Source: Algoriphagus sp. CAU 1675 (GTDB lineage Bacteria > Bacteroidota > Bacteroidia > Cytophagales > Cyclobacteriaceae). From it: 64,000 bases of DNA. Under the pieces are notes generated by a model that was given only the letters and a program-made list of their open reading frames with translations, ran no database searches and was not told the DNA's origin. The stretch covers positions 248,001 to 312,000 of the forward strand of contig NZ_JARHUI010000002.1 in the NCBI RefSeq assembly GCF_029222925.1. The letters run 5' to 3'. The stretch's first letter is position 1. Each line of letters opens with the position of its first letter. Shown piece after piece: positions 23,441-31,896 of the stretch. The position numbers and the translations under genes were made by a program.

Positions 23441-23482
23441 CAAAAAGAAGGCCTTTCCAAATTTGGAAAGGCCTTCTTTTTG
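23441..23482. terminator. Bidirectional terminator between DUF1593 and esterase genes
   Basis: A perfect 42-base palindrome; the half-site is CAAAAAGAAGGCCTTTCCAAA. The A/T ends give T-runs on both strands. It sits in the 95-base gap between two convergent genes. Confidence 0.92.
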
Positions 23483-23494
23483 AATTCAGCGATT

Positions 23495-24685
<1,191 letters not shown>

Positions 24686-24702
24686 TTATTTTACACCAAA
24701 CA

Positions 24703-24726
24703 AAATTGATCAGTCATGATCAATTT
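24703..24726. promoter_or_regulatory. Inverted repeat, candidate operator, in esterase/AraC divergent region
   Basis: AAATTGATCA (24703-24712), a four-base GTCA spacer, then TGATCAATTT (24717-24726): a perfect 10-bp inverted repeat, 26 bases before the esterase ATG. It has no T-run, so it is a better operator than terminator. Confidence 0.6.
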
Positions 24727-24804
24727 CTCTTACCTCAATTACTTGAATAATTACCATTATTCCTGATCTGGGAAAGGTTTGAAATTTCTTCTTTTTCAAA
24801 GACT

Positions 24805-24812
24805 TATATTTG
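24805..24812 (+). promoter_or_regulatory. -7 box of the AraC regulator gene
   Basis: TATATTTG is an exact TAnnTTTG match, 29 bases before ATG 24842. The nearest upstream TTG (24779-24781) is 23 bases away, slightly long for a -33 element. Confidence 0.45.
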
Positions 24813-24834
24813 ATCATTGTCTAAACAAGATCAA
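24810..24834. promoter_or_regulatory. Second TTGATC inverted repeat over the AraC gene start site
   Basis: TTGATC (24810-24815) and GATCAA (24829-24834) bracket an inner TTGT / ACAA pair. The half-site TTGATC is the same as in the repeat at 24703. It covers the expected transcription start and could mediate autoregulation. Confidence 0.5.
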
Positions 24835-24841
24835 GTAATAC

Positions 24842-25729
24842 ATGGCTTCTCAAGCAAACACAATCGCTCAATTTAATGCCTACGTTGGCCAGGAAACCCT
24901 GCACCCCTTGATCAGTGTGGTGGATTTCTCTAAGCTAAAACCCTTCAAATTCAGAAGAGGACAATTGGGCGTTTATGCGATTTTTCTGAAAGAAGTCAAA
25001 TGCGGAGATATCATTTACGGCTGCCACCATTACGACTATGAGGAAGGATCACTACTTTTTGTATCTCCAGATCAAGTGTATGGAATAGAAAGTGACGATG
25101 CACAGCAGGCAAAAGGTAAAGCCATTATTTTTCATCCAGATCTTCTATTGGGGACTGCTCTTGGGAGAAATATGGATTCTTACACCTTTTTCTCTTATGA
25201 GGTAAATGAGGCATTACACCTTTCTGAACGAGAAAGGGCTACTGTCAACGATTGCTTTGAAAAAATCAAACATGAATTAGAACAGACCATCGATAAGCAC
25301 AGTAAAACCTTAATCACCTCCAATCTGGAGCTTTTGCTTCAATACAGCATGCGTTTCTATGACCGACAATTTATCACCCGGCATCATGTAAATACGGATG
25401 TTTTGGCAAGGTTTGAACAAGTCTTATCCAACTACTTTCAATCTGAAAAGCCTCTGGAAATCGGTTTGCCGTCAGTGGCTTTTTGCGCGGCACAGATCAA
25501 TCTTTCTCCAAATTATTTGGGGGACTTGATCAAAAAAGAAACCGGGAAATCAGCCCAGGAACATATACAATCCAAACTGATCGAATATGCCAAGCGAAAA
25601 ATCCAAGATTCAAGCAAAAACATTTCGGAAGTAGCCTATGAGTTGGGGTTCAAATATCCACAACACTTCACCCGAATGTTCAAGCGGGCTACCGGCTATA
25701 CTCCACAGGAGTTTAAATTGTTGAATTAA
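24842..25729 (+). CDS. AraC family transcriptional regulator, 295 aa
   Basis: The C-terminal HTH domain (about 195-293) contains INLSPNYLGDLIKKETGK and ISEVAYELGFKYPQHFTRMFKRATG-type helices, the AraC signature. The N-terminal cupin-like sensor (about 30-110) begins FKFRRGQLGVYAIF. It stands divergent from the esterase gene, with TTGATC palindromes between. It is followed 39 bases later by a second AraC-type gene of a different subfamily. The inducer is unknown. Confidence 0.93.
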   Translation: MASQANTIAQFNAYVGQETLHPLISVVDFSKLKPFKFRRGQLGVYAIFLKEVKCGDIIYGCHHYDYEEGSLLFVSPDQVYGIESDDAQQAKGKAIIFHPDLLLGTALGRNMDSYTFFSYEVNEALHLSERERATVNDCFEKIKHELEQTIDKHSKTLITSNLELLLQYSMRFYDRQFITRHHVNTDVLARFEQVLSNYFQSEKPLEIGLPSVAFCAAQINLSPNYLGDLIKKETGKSAQEHIQSKLIEYAKRKIQDSSKNISEVAYELGFKYPQHFTRMFKRATGYTPQEFKLLN

Positions 25730-25768
25730 TTTCTACACTAGTTACATTTGAATTTCTTAACTTAAAGC

Positions 25769-26638
25769 ATGACTCAAGTAGCAGAACGCTCCCTCTCTGA
25801 ATTTAATACTTCACTCAAATTAAAAGGCTTTAATGCCTTCCAGATTGAGAGTGATGAAAATGCTACCCGAGTCTATAGCCGGAAAGACTTTTTTAAAATA
25901 TGCCTGACCACAGGGAAAAGCATCATCAATTATTCTGATAAAAGCTATAAGGAAGAAGGCACCATTCTTTTCTTTGGCAACCCTCATATCCCCTATTCCT
26001 GGGAAACCCTCTCGAGTACCTATATCGGATATACCTGCCTTTTTTCAGAGGAGTTTTTGGGTCAAAGTGAACGGAAAGAAAGCTTGTTACAATCACCTTT
26101 ATTCAAAATAGACGGGACACCGATTTTAAGAATAACCGAAGACAAGCGCCTTTATTTGAATAGTATATTCGAAAAAATGATCGAAGAGCAAGAGTCAGAC
26201 TATGCTTTCAAAGATGATTTGATTCGAAATTACATCCATCTGATTTTTCATGAAGCGCTGAAAATGAAGCCTTCAGAGAATTTTGTACAGCATAAAAGTG
26301 GATCATCTCGTCTAACTGCTGTTTTTCTGGAACTCCTGGAAAGGCAATTTCCAATTGAAACACCTGAGTCTCCACTCGAACTAAAGACTCCACAAGACTA
26401 TGCCCAAGTTTTGGCTGTCCATGTCAATTCGCTAAATCGAGCAGTAAAGGAAGTTACAGGGAAACCCACTTCTGCTCACATCGCCGAAAGAATCATAATT
26501 GAAGCCAAAGCTTTGCTACAGCACACCAACTGGAATATCAGTGAAATTGCTTATGCCTTAGGCTTTGAATACCCGACTTATTTCAACAATTTTTTTAAAA
26601 AGCATACCGGTACTAATCCTAAATCTCTGAGGGAATAG
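25769..26638 (+). CDS. AraC family transcriptional regulator, 289 aa, paralog of the 13564 gene
   Basis: The HTH region (about 190-288) reads NISEIAYALGFEYPTYFNNFFKK, and the sensor half has KICLTTGKSIINYSDKSY. These match the regulator at 13564-14463 block for block, so the two are paralogs. Downstream genes (acetyltransferase, cupins, alcohol dehydrogenase) are the likely targets. It uses TAG as its stop codon. Confidence 0.93.
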   Translation: MTQVAERSLSEFNTSLKLKGFNAFQIESDENATRVYSRKDFFKICLTTGKSIINYSDKSYKEEGTILFFGNPHIPYSWETLSSTYIGYTCLFSEEFLGQSERKESLLQSPLFKIDGTPILRITEDKRLYLNSIFEKMIEEQESDYAFKDDLIRNYIHLIFHEALKMKPSENFVQHKSGSSRLTAVFLELLERQFPIETPESPLELKTPQDYAQVLAVHVNSLNRAVKEVTGKPTSAHIAERIIIEAKALLQHTNWNISEIAYALGFEYPTYFNNFFKKHTGTNPKSLRE

Positions 26639-26744
26639 GCTATCTCTTAGCGTGTGATAGGAACTAGTTTAGAAAAGTATTTTCATGTTTGAAAATCTTA
26701 ATTCCTCATTTGATTAGTATTAACTAGAGATTGTTTAAGGTTGG

Positions 26745-26752
26745 TACTTTTG
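26745..26752 (+). promoter_or_regulatory. -7 box upstream of the acetyltransferase gene
   Basis: TACTTTTG matches TAnnTTTG and ends 24 bases before ATG 26777. No TTG is at the right -33 distance. Confidence 0.4.
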
Positions 26753-26776
26753 TGAAAGATTTAAAACCCAATTGGA

Positions 26777-27370
26777 ATGAAAAATCCTTCCAGTAAAATA
26801 AGCTTAGCGGAAATCCATCAACGGTTAATTTCTGGGGACGTGGTCCCAATTACAGATCCCGTTTTCCAGGTAATTAACGAGGAATGCGCCAAAACCTTAA
26901 AGTTGATAGCTCAAATAAATGCTACAGGTGATATCGGCTTGGCACATGAGCTTTTATCCAAAATCACAGGCCAGGACTTGGACCCTACGGTCACTCTTTT
27001 TCCTCCCTTTATGACCAACTTCGGAAAATTCACCAAAATCGGGAAGCATGTATTTATCAATCATGGCTGTTCCTTTTTGGATCTGGGAGGAATCACGATA
27101 GAAGACCATGTATTGATTGGTCCGCAGGTGAAACTGGTTACCGAAAATCACCCCTTGAATCCAGAAAATAGAAGAGGAATGCTGGCAAAACCCATCGTCA
27201 TTCAAAAAAATGCATGGATCGGAGCTGGAGTCACCATCCTTCCCGGAGTAACCATAGGTGAAAATGCCGTGGTAGCAGCCGGAGCAGTCGTTTCCAAGGA
27301 TGTGCCATCCAATACCATGGTGGCAGGGATTCCTGCCAAGATTATTAAATCAATTGAAATAAACTCTTGA
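26777..27370 (+). CDS. Maltose/galactoside O-acetyltransferase-like hexapeptide protein, 197 aa
   Basis: This left-handed beta-helix acetyltransferase uses acetyl-CoA to acetylate a sugar or similar hydroxyl compound. Hexapeptide repeats run from about 85 to 190 (FTKIGKHVFINHGCSFLDLGGITIEDHVLIGPQV ... GAGVTILPGVTIGENAVVAAGAVV, shown in part). The catalytic His of the NodL/Maa group corresponds to that in VTENHPLNP (about 120). The N-terminal helical region is typical of Maa. It is cytoplasmic. It begins the gene run downstream of the AraC regulators. Confidence 0.88.
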   Translation: MKNPSSKISLAEIHQRLISGDVVPITDPVFQVINEECAKTLKLIAQINATGDIGLAHELLSKITGQDLDPTVTLFPPFMTNFGKFTKIGKHVFINHGCSFLDLGGITIEDHVLIGPQVKLVTENHPLNPENRRGMLAKPIVIQKNAWIGAGVTILPGVTIGENAVVAAGAVVSKDVPSNTMVAGIPAKIIKSIEINS

Positions 27371-27428
27371 TCAACTAGTCAAATAAATTAGAAATAGGAA
27401 TCTATTATTAACACTAATCCCTAAATCC

Positions 27429-27911
27429 ATGAAAGTGACCAAAATCTTATGTAGTGTACTTCTAACCATTCTTTTCTTCCAAAGCCAATGGATTTTGGCA
27501 CAGGAAGTATCTCAAAAAGAGGCGATTGAAGCCATTTTTCCTCAAGGACAAAAGGGCTCTGAAAATTTCTTTACGGGCAACGCTTACAACTATGGACTTG
27601 TCGCCAGCGACACTTCTTTAACCACCTTAGTTGGTAATGTTTTCTTTGAACCAGGAGCGAGAAGTAACTGGCACACCCATCCTGCGGGTCAGATTCTCAT
27701 CATTACCTCAGGCAATGGATATCATCAAATCGAAGGACAGCCCAAGCAAGAGCTTAAAAAAGGAGATGTGGTGACTTGCCCTCCCAATACCCGGCATTGG
27801 CATGGTGCCAGTCCGGATACGGGCATGCAACAGCTGTATATCATTCCCAACACAGAGAAAGGAATTGTGGTCTGGATGGAGGCTGTCACCGATAAAGACT
27901 ATTTGAAATAG
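27429..27911 (+). CDS. Secreted cupin, Mn-cupin hydroxynitrile-lyase-like fold, 160 aa
   Basis: A single cupin domain behind a signal peptide (CSVLLTILFFQSQWILAQE). Metal ligands are visible in NWHTHPAGQILII (two His and Gln) and TRHWHGASP (His). The ending VVWMEAVTDKDY is characteristic of the group that includes the bacterial GtHNL-type hydroxynitrile lyases and carboxymuconolactone-decarboxylase-linked cupins. It is a paralog of the cytosolic cupin at 29620. The reaction is unproven. It ends with TAG. Confidence 0.85.
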   Translation: MKVTKILCSVLLTILFFQSQWILAQEVSQKEAIEAIFPQGQKGSENFFTGNAYNYGLVASDTSLTTLVGNVFFEPGARSNWHTHPAGQILIITSGNGYHQIEGQPKQELKKGDVVTCPPNTRHWHGASPDTGMQQLYIIPNTEKGIVVWMEAVTDKDYLK

Positions 27912-27953
27912 AGTCTCAAGCCTAAAATACTATTAAACCAACTAACTCAATCC

Positions 27954-28076
27954 ATGAAGCCTTAGAACCCAAGGAGAAAATTTCTCCAACAATCAGCCTT
28001 GGCCAGTGCAACCCTAGCTCTGACCAATCCCCTTGATTTGATTTCTAAACCAACTAAAGACCAAACTAATATTCCA
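27954..28076 (+). other. Relic Tat leader of the alcohol dehydrogenase, broken by an in-frame TAG
   Basis: From ATG 27954, in frame with the dehydrogenase, the codons read MKP, then TAG (27963-27965), then NPRRKFLQQSALASATLAL, then TNPLDLISK and on to the next ATG at 28077. RRKFLQQSALASATLAL is a textbook twin-arginine signal: RR, a basic n-region and a hydrophobic core. One changed base in codon 4 would explain the stop. As it stands, translation from 27954 ends after three residues. A restart at a TTG (27999) is conceivable because AAGGAG lies at 27971-27976, but that would lack the arginines. Confidence 0.7.
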
Positions 28077-29141
28077 ATGAACCAAGCAATTAAAACCAGA
28101 GGCTATGCCGCAACCGATGAATCCGGAAAACTTAGCCCATTCGAATTTGAGAGAAGACCTATGGGGGATGATGATGTCTTGATCGACATCAAATTTGCCA
28201 GCATTTGCCATTCGGATATTCATCAGGAAAAAGGACACTGGGGCAAGCAAATTTACTCTCAGGTTCCTGGACATGAAATTGTCGGTGTTGTTGCGGCAGT
28301 GGGAAAAAACGTGACCAAGTTCAAAGTCGGAGACCGGGCAGGAGTAGGCTGTATGGTGGACAGCTGCATGGAATGTGAAAGCTGTACCCACGGAGAGGAG
28401 CAATTCTGCGAAAGAGGCCAAACTTTATTCACTTATGGATTCCCTACTAAGGAGGAACCAACTGGTATTACCCAGGGAGGATATTCCGACAAAATCGTGG
28501 TAAGAGACCATTTTGCGGTCCACATCCCTGAAGACATCAGTTTTGAAGAGGCGGCCCCATTGCTATGTGCAGGAATCACCACCTATTCTCCCCTGATGAA
28601 GGCAAACTTCAAGGCTGGCGATAAAATTGGTGTGGCAGGTATTGGTGGATTAGGCCATTTGGCTTTGAAAATTGCCGTTTCTAAAGGTGCTGAAGTTTAT
28701 GCGTTTACCACTACCGCCGACAAAGTAGATGACATCAAATCCTGGGGTGCTAAGGAAGTAATTGTAGTGGACGAAACTTTCCAGTCCATGCAGGCTTTCA
28801 ACAAGAAACTGGACTACATGATTTGTACCATCCCCTATGAATTCAATGTGACTCCCTACATCATGTGTGTGAAGCCTTATGGCTCTTTTACCCTAGTCGG
28901 TATGCCAATTAATTCTGAAATCACCATCAACAACCTGATGCTTTCCTTTGCTCGGGTTAATTTCAATGCGTCTCTGATCGGAGGGATTCCAGAAACCCAG
29001 GAGGTAATCGATTACTGTGCTAAGAATGACATTCGCCCCAATATTGAAATCATCTCAGCAGAGCAAATCAACGAAGCTTGGGAAAAAGTAGTCAACAAAG
29101 AGGCTCGATATCGATATGTAATCGACGCTGCTACCTTTTAA
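28077..29141 (+). CDS. Zinc-dependent alcohol dehydrogenase, YahK/CAD-like, about 354 aa
   Basis: An NADP(H)-dependent medium-chain dehydrogenase reducing aldehydes. Catalytic zinc ligands are in ASICHSDIH (Cys) and VPGHEIVG (His-Glu). The structural zinc has four Cys in DSCMECESCTHGEEQFCE. The Rossmann glycines are GVAGIGGLGHLAL. The order and length match the YahK/AdhC group. ATG 28077 (MNQAIKTRGYAA) is the family-like start. Upstream in frame lies a Tat leader cut by a stop, so this protein is probably cytosolic now, while its ancestor was exported. Confidence 0.92.
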   Translation: MNQAIKTRGYAATDESGKLSPFEFERRPMGDDDVLIDIKFASICHSDIHQEKGHWGKQIYSQVPGHEIVGVVAAVGKNVTKFKVGDRAGVGCMVDSCMECESCTHGEEQFCERGQTLFTYGFPTKEEPTGITQGGYSDKIVVRDHFAVHIPEDISFEEAAPLLCAGITTYSPLMKANFKAGDKIGVAGIGGLGHLALKIAVSKGAEVYAFTTTADKVDDIKSWGAKEVIVVDETFQSMQAFNKKLDYMICTIPYEFNVTPYIMCVKPYGSFTLVGMPINSEITINNLMLSFARVNFNASLIGGIPETQEVIDYCAKNDIRPNIEIISAEQINEAWEKVVNKEARYRYVIDAATF

Positions 29142-29150
29142 ACGCAGAAA

Positions 29151-29615
29151 ATGAAAATACTTCTGTCATTCTGTTTGTTCCTTGGTTTCCTAATTTCCGA
29201 TGCAAACCGACAGAATACAGGAGTATTTTTTCCTAACTTAAATTCCATGGAAAATAATTTCAGGATTAGCATAAAGATTGGTAATCAGGAATTTGCTGCA
29301 ACGCTTTATTCTAATCCGACTTCAGAAAGCTTAATTACGCAGATGCCTTTTCAGGTGGAATTGGAGGACTATGCAGGTATGGAAAAAATCTTCTAGCCTC
29401 CCGCTTCACTTTCAAAAATTGGAGCTCCTGACAGTGCAAAACCTTCAGCAGGCGATATCATGTACTATGCTCCATGGGGCGATGTTGCAATATTTTATGA
29501 AGACTTCAGGAACTCTCCGGGATTAATTCCCATGGGAAAAATTGAAAATGTCGTGGCTTTTGCAAATGCGGTAAACAAGGGTACAACAGCCACTTTCACA
29601 CACCATAAAAACTAA
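29151..29615 (+). pseudogene. Cyclophilin-like fold protein gene split by an in-frame TAG
   Basis: Codons 1-81 encode a signal peptide and the first half of a cyclophilin-like domain (FRISIKIGNQEFAATLYSN ... ELEDYAGMEKIF). TAG follows at 29394-29396. With no frame change the reading continues PPASLSKIGAPDSAKPSAG, then DIMYYAPWGDVAIFYEDF and GLIPMGKIENV, the expected second half of this family, up to TAA at 29613-29615. Only one codon is wrong: in relatives this site is usually an ordinary residue. It is either a recent pseudogene, a read-through gene, or a sequencing error. The truncated product lacks half the fold. Confidence 0.85.
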
Positions 29616-29619
29616 AACA

Positions 29620-30018
29620 TTGGAAATTAAAAAGAACGGAACTCACGGATTCTACAAAGGCCCCGAAGATTGGTTTACAGGACAGGTTCGAATACAGCCT
29701 CTATTTTCCAAACAGCCCAAAACACTGGCTGCAGGGGCTTTGGTCACTTTTGAGGCAGGCGCAAGAACTGCCTGGCATACCCATCCTGCCGGACAAACCT
29801 TGATTGTCCAGTCGGGCTTGGGTTTGGTACAAAAAGAAGGGGGCCCAATCGTAGAAATCGGTCCGGGAGATGTAGTCTATTTTGAGCCGGAAGAAAAACA
29901 TTGGCATGGCGCATCCCCAAAGTCTCCCATGAGTCACATTGCCATTCAGGAGGAAGTAGACGGAAAGGTGGTTACCTGGATGGAGAAAGTTACCGACGAG
30001 GATTACGAAAGAAAATAA
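29620..30018 (+). CDS. Cytosolic Mn-cupin, GtHNL-like, 132 aa
   Basis: A single-domain cupin with ligands in AWHTHPAGQTLIV and KHWHGASP, and the family ending WMEKVTDEDY. The whole layout, starting MEIKKNG and GPEDWFTGQVRI, strongly recalls the manganese cupins of the Granulicella hydroxynitrile lyase type (from memory, not searched). The start is TTG 29620, four bases after the stop of the interrupted cyclophilin-like gene; no ATG is available, so coupling to that gene is likely. It has no leader, unlike its paralog at 27429. Confidence 0.85.
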   Translation: MEIKKNGTHGFYKGPEDWFTGQVRIQPLFSKQPKTLAAGALVTFEAGARTAWHTHPAGQTLIVQSGLGLVQKEGGPIVEIGPGDVVYFEPEEKHWHGASPKSPMSHIAIQEEVDGKVVTWMEKVTDEDYERK

Positions 30019-30159
30019 GCCTTTTGAAATTTGAAATTGGCGCCCAATGAATGCATAGGATTGAGCTCTCCCTAAAGTGCAGGATAGTTTACTTGTTCAA
30101 ATCCCATTACTTTTCAAAATTTCCAAATTCAATCTTTTCCTACCCTTTAACCTCTGAAA

Positions 30160-31833
30160 ATGCCACCAATCTTCCATTCTCGAAGAAGTTTTCTAACTAA
30201 AATTTCTGTGGCTACAGCAATTGCTACCATTCCTCTATCTGGTTGGACCTATTCAAAAAGAGAGGAAGAATACATCACTTCCGATACGCTTTATGGAAAA
30301 ATCAGAGGTCAGCGAGTGGAAGGGGTAAATATCTTCAAAGGAGTTCCCTATGGGGGAAAGATTTCCGGTACCAACCGATTTAAAAAAGCGGGACCGCCTG
30401 AATCCTGGACTGGAGTTCGGGACACCTTGGAATTGGGAGCACCTGCCATTCAAAATCCAAGAAGAGGAGAACCTGAACCATCCGAAGATTGTCTCTTCCT
30501 CAATGTTTGGACCCCAGCCAATGACGGCAAGAAAAGAGCGGTCATGTTTTACAGTCATGGTGGCGGGTATGTGAATGGTTCTGGAGGATCAGGTGGACAG
30601 GATGGAGCCAATCTAGCCCGAAACTTCGATGTGGTGGTCGTTCAGACCAATCACCGATTGGGATTACTAGGATTCCTTTACCTAGATGAAATCGCCGGAG
30701 AGGAATATCAGGGTTCCGGGAACCGGGGAGTTCAGGACATCGCTTTGGGCTTGAAGTGGGTTCATGAAAACATTGCCAACTTCGGAGGTGATCCGGACAA
30801 TGTGATGATTTTTGGAGAATCTGGAGGAGGTGGAAAAACGGCCTGTCTCTACGCTATGCCTGAAGCAGCTCCCTATTTCAACAAAACCTCTATTGAAAGT
30901 GGCCCGGGAGTTCGAATGCTCAGTAAAGAGCAGGCCAAAAAAACTACGGATGCAGTATTGAAGGCCTTGAATATTGCTCCTGAAAACTGGAAAGAACTCT
31001 TGGAGGTCCCGGCGAGCAAACTATTTGAAATTCAGAACAGCATACCGAATGTACCTCCCTTTCAACCTCAGTTTTTGGGAAATCCTCAGGACAATCCCAT
31101 TTGGGGATTTGGACCCGTAATCGACGGGAAGGTCTTGCCTCATCATCCATTTGATCCGAAAGCTGTAGAGATTTCCAAAAACAAGCCGCTTCTGGTAGGC
31201 TGGAATGAGGACGAGTACAATTTCTTCGCCTGGCAGCGACGAGATACAGCTCCTTATTCCATGAACTTTGAACAAATCACGGAGCGACTCGCCGAGTCTT
31301 TTGGGGAAGATGCCACCAAACTGGTAGAAACCTATCGAAAGGTAAATCCTCAAGCTTCAGCCCCGGATATTTTTGTAGCCATTTCTTCCATCAATATGAT
31401 GGGCTTGGGGTCCATTGAAATTGCTGAAAAGAAAGCGATCCAAGGAGGCGCGCCGGTGTATCTCTACAATTTTGGCTACAAATCCGACATGAAAATTCCG
31501 GGAACGGACTATGAAATGGGAACTCCTCATGCCATGGATATTTCCTTCAAATTCAACAATGAAGTGCCTCCGAAAGAAGGAGAAGCACCGAGAATGGGTT
31601 TTGGGGGTAGCAAACCGGACCGATTCCATGCCTCGCACAATTTTGCTGAGCTTTGGACAAATTTTGCCAAGACAGGAATCCCATCCGCCAAAGATGCTCC
31701 AGCCTGGCCTGCCTACAACCTAGAGACGAGACCCACCCTACGAATTGACGTAAAATGCGAAGTGATCGAAGACCGATTTCATGAAGAACTCCAAACCTGG
31801 AGAGAAATCGGAAAACTTGTGAGCACAAATTGA
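30160..31833 (+). CDS. Type-B carboxylesterase with Tat-type leader, 557 aa
   Basis: This serine esterase starts with HSRRSFLTKISVATAIATIP, a twin-arginine-like signal, so it should be exported. The nucleophile is S221 in FGESGGGGKT. The oxyanion segment is YSHGGGYVNGSG. A Glu around 330-345 and a His near 460-475 complete the usual Ser-Glu-His triad, and GTPHAMDISF (about 450) is the family His region. It probably de-esterifies acylated sugars or other small esters. The rhamnosidase gene follows 39 bases downstream, suggesting co-transcription and joint work on decorated rhamnosides. Confidence 0.9.
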   Translation: MPPIFHSRRSFLTKISVATAIATIPLSGWTYSKREEEYITSDTLYGKIRGQRVEGVNIFKGVPYGGKISGTNRFKKAGPPESWTGVRDTLELGAPAIQNPRRGEPEPSEDCLFLNVWTPANDGKKRAVMFYSHGGGYVNGSGGSGGQDGANLARNFDVVVVQTNHRLGLLGFLYLDEIAGEEYQGSGNRGVQDIALGLKWVHENIANFGGDPDNVMIFGESGGGGKTACLYAMPEAAPYFNKTSIESGPGVRMLSKEQAKKTTDAVLKALNIAPENWKELLEVPASKLFEIQNSIPNVPPFQPQFLGNPQDNPIWGFGPVIDGKVLPHHPFDPKAVEISKNKPLLVGWNEDEYNFFAWQRRDTAPYSMNFEQITERLAESFGEDATKLVETYRKVNPQASAPDIFVAISSINMMGLGSIEIAEKKAIQGGAPVYLYNFGYKSDMKIPGTDYEMGTPHAMDISFKFNNEVPPKEGEAPRMGFGGSKPDRFHASHNFAELWTNFAKTGIPSAKDAPAWPAYNLETRPTLRIDVKCEVIEDRFHEELQTWREIGKLVSTN

Positions 31834-31896
31834 TAACCAATCTGAAAAAATCTTAAACAAGAAAATCTAGATATGGAAATGATAACCTACAACGCT

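Noticed and set aside
27909-29396. TAG reassigned to an amino acid in this organism
   Set aside because: The cupin at 27429 and the AraC gene at 25769 end normally at TAG, so TAG works as a stop here.
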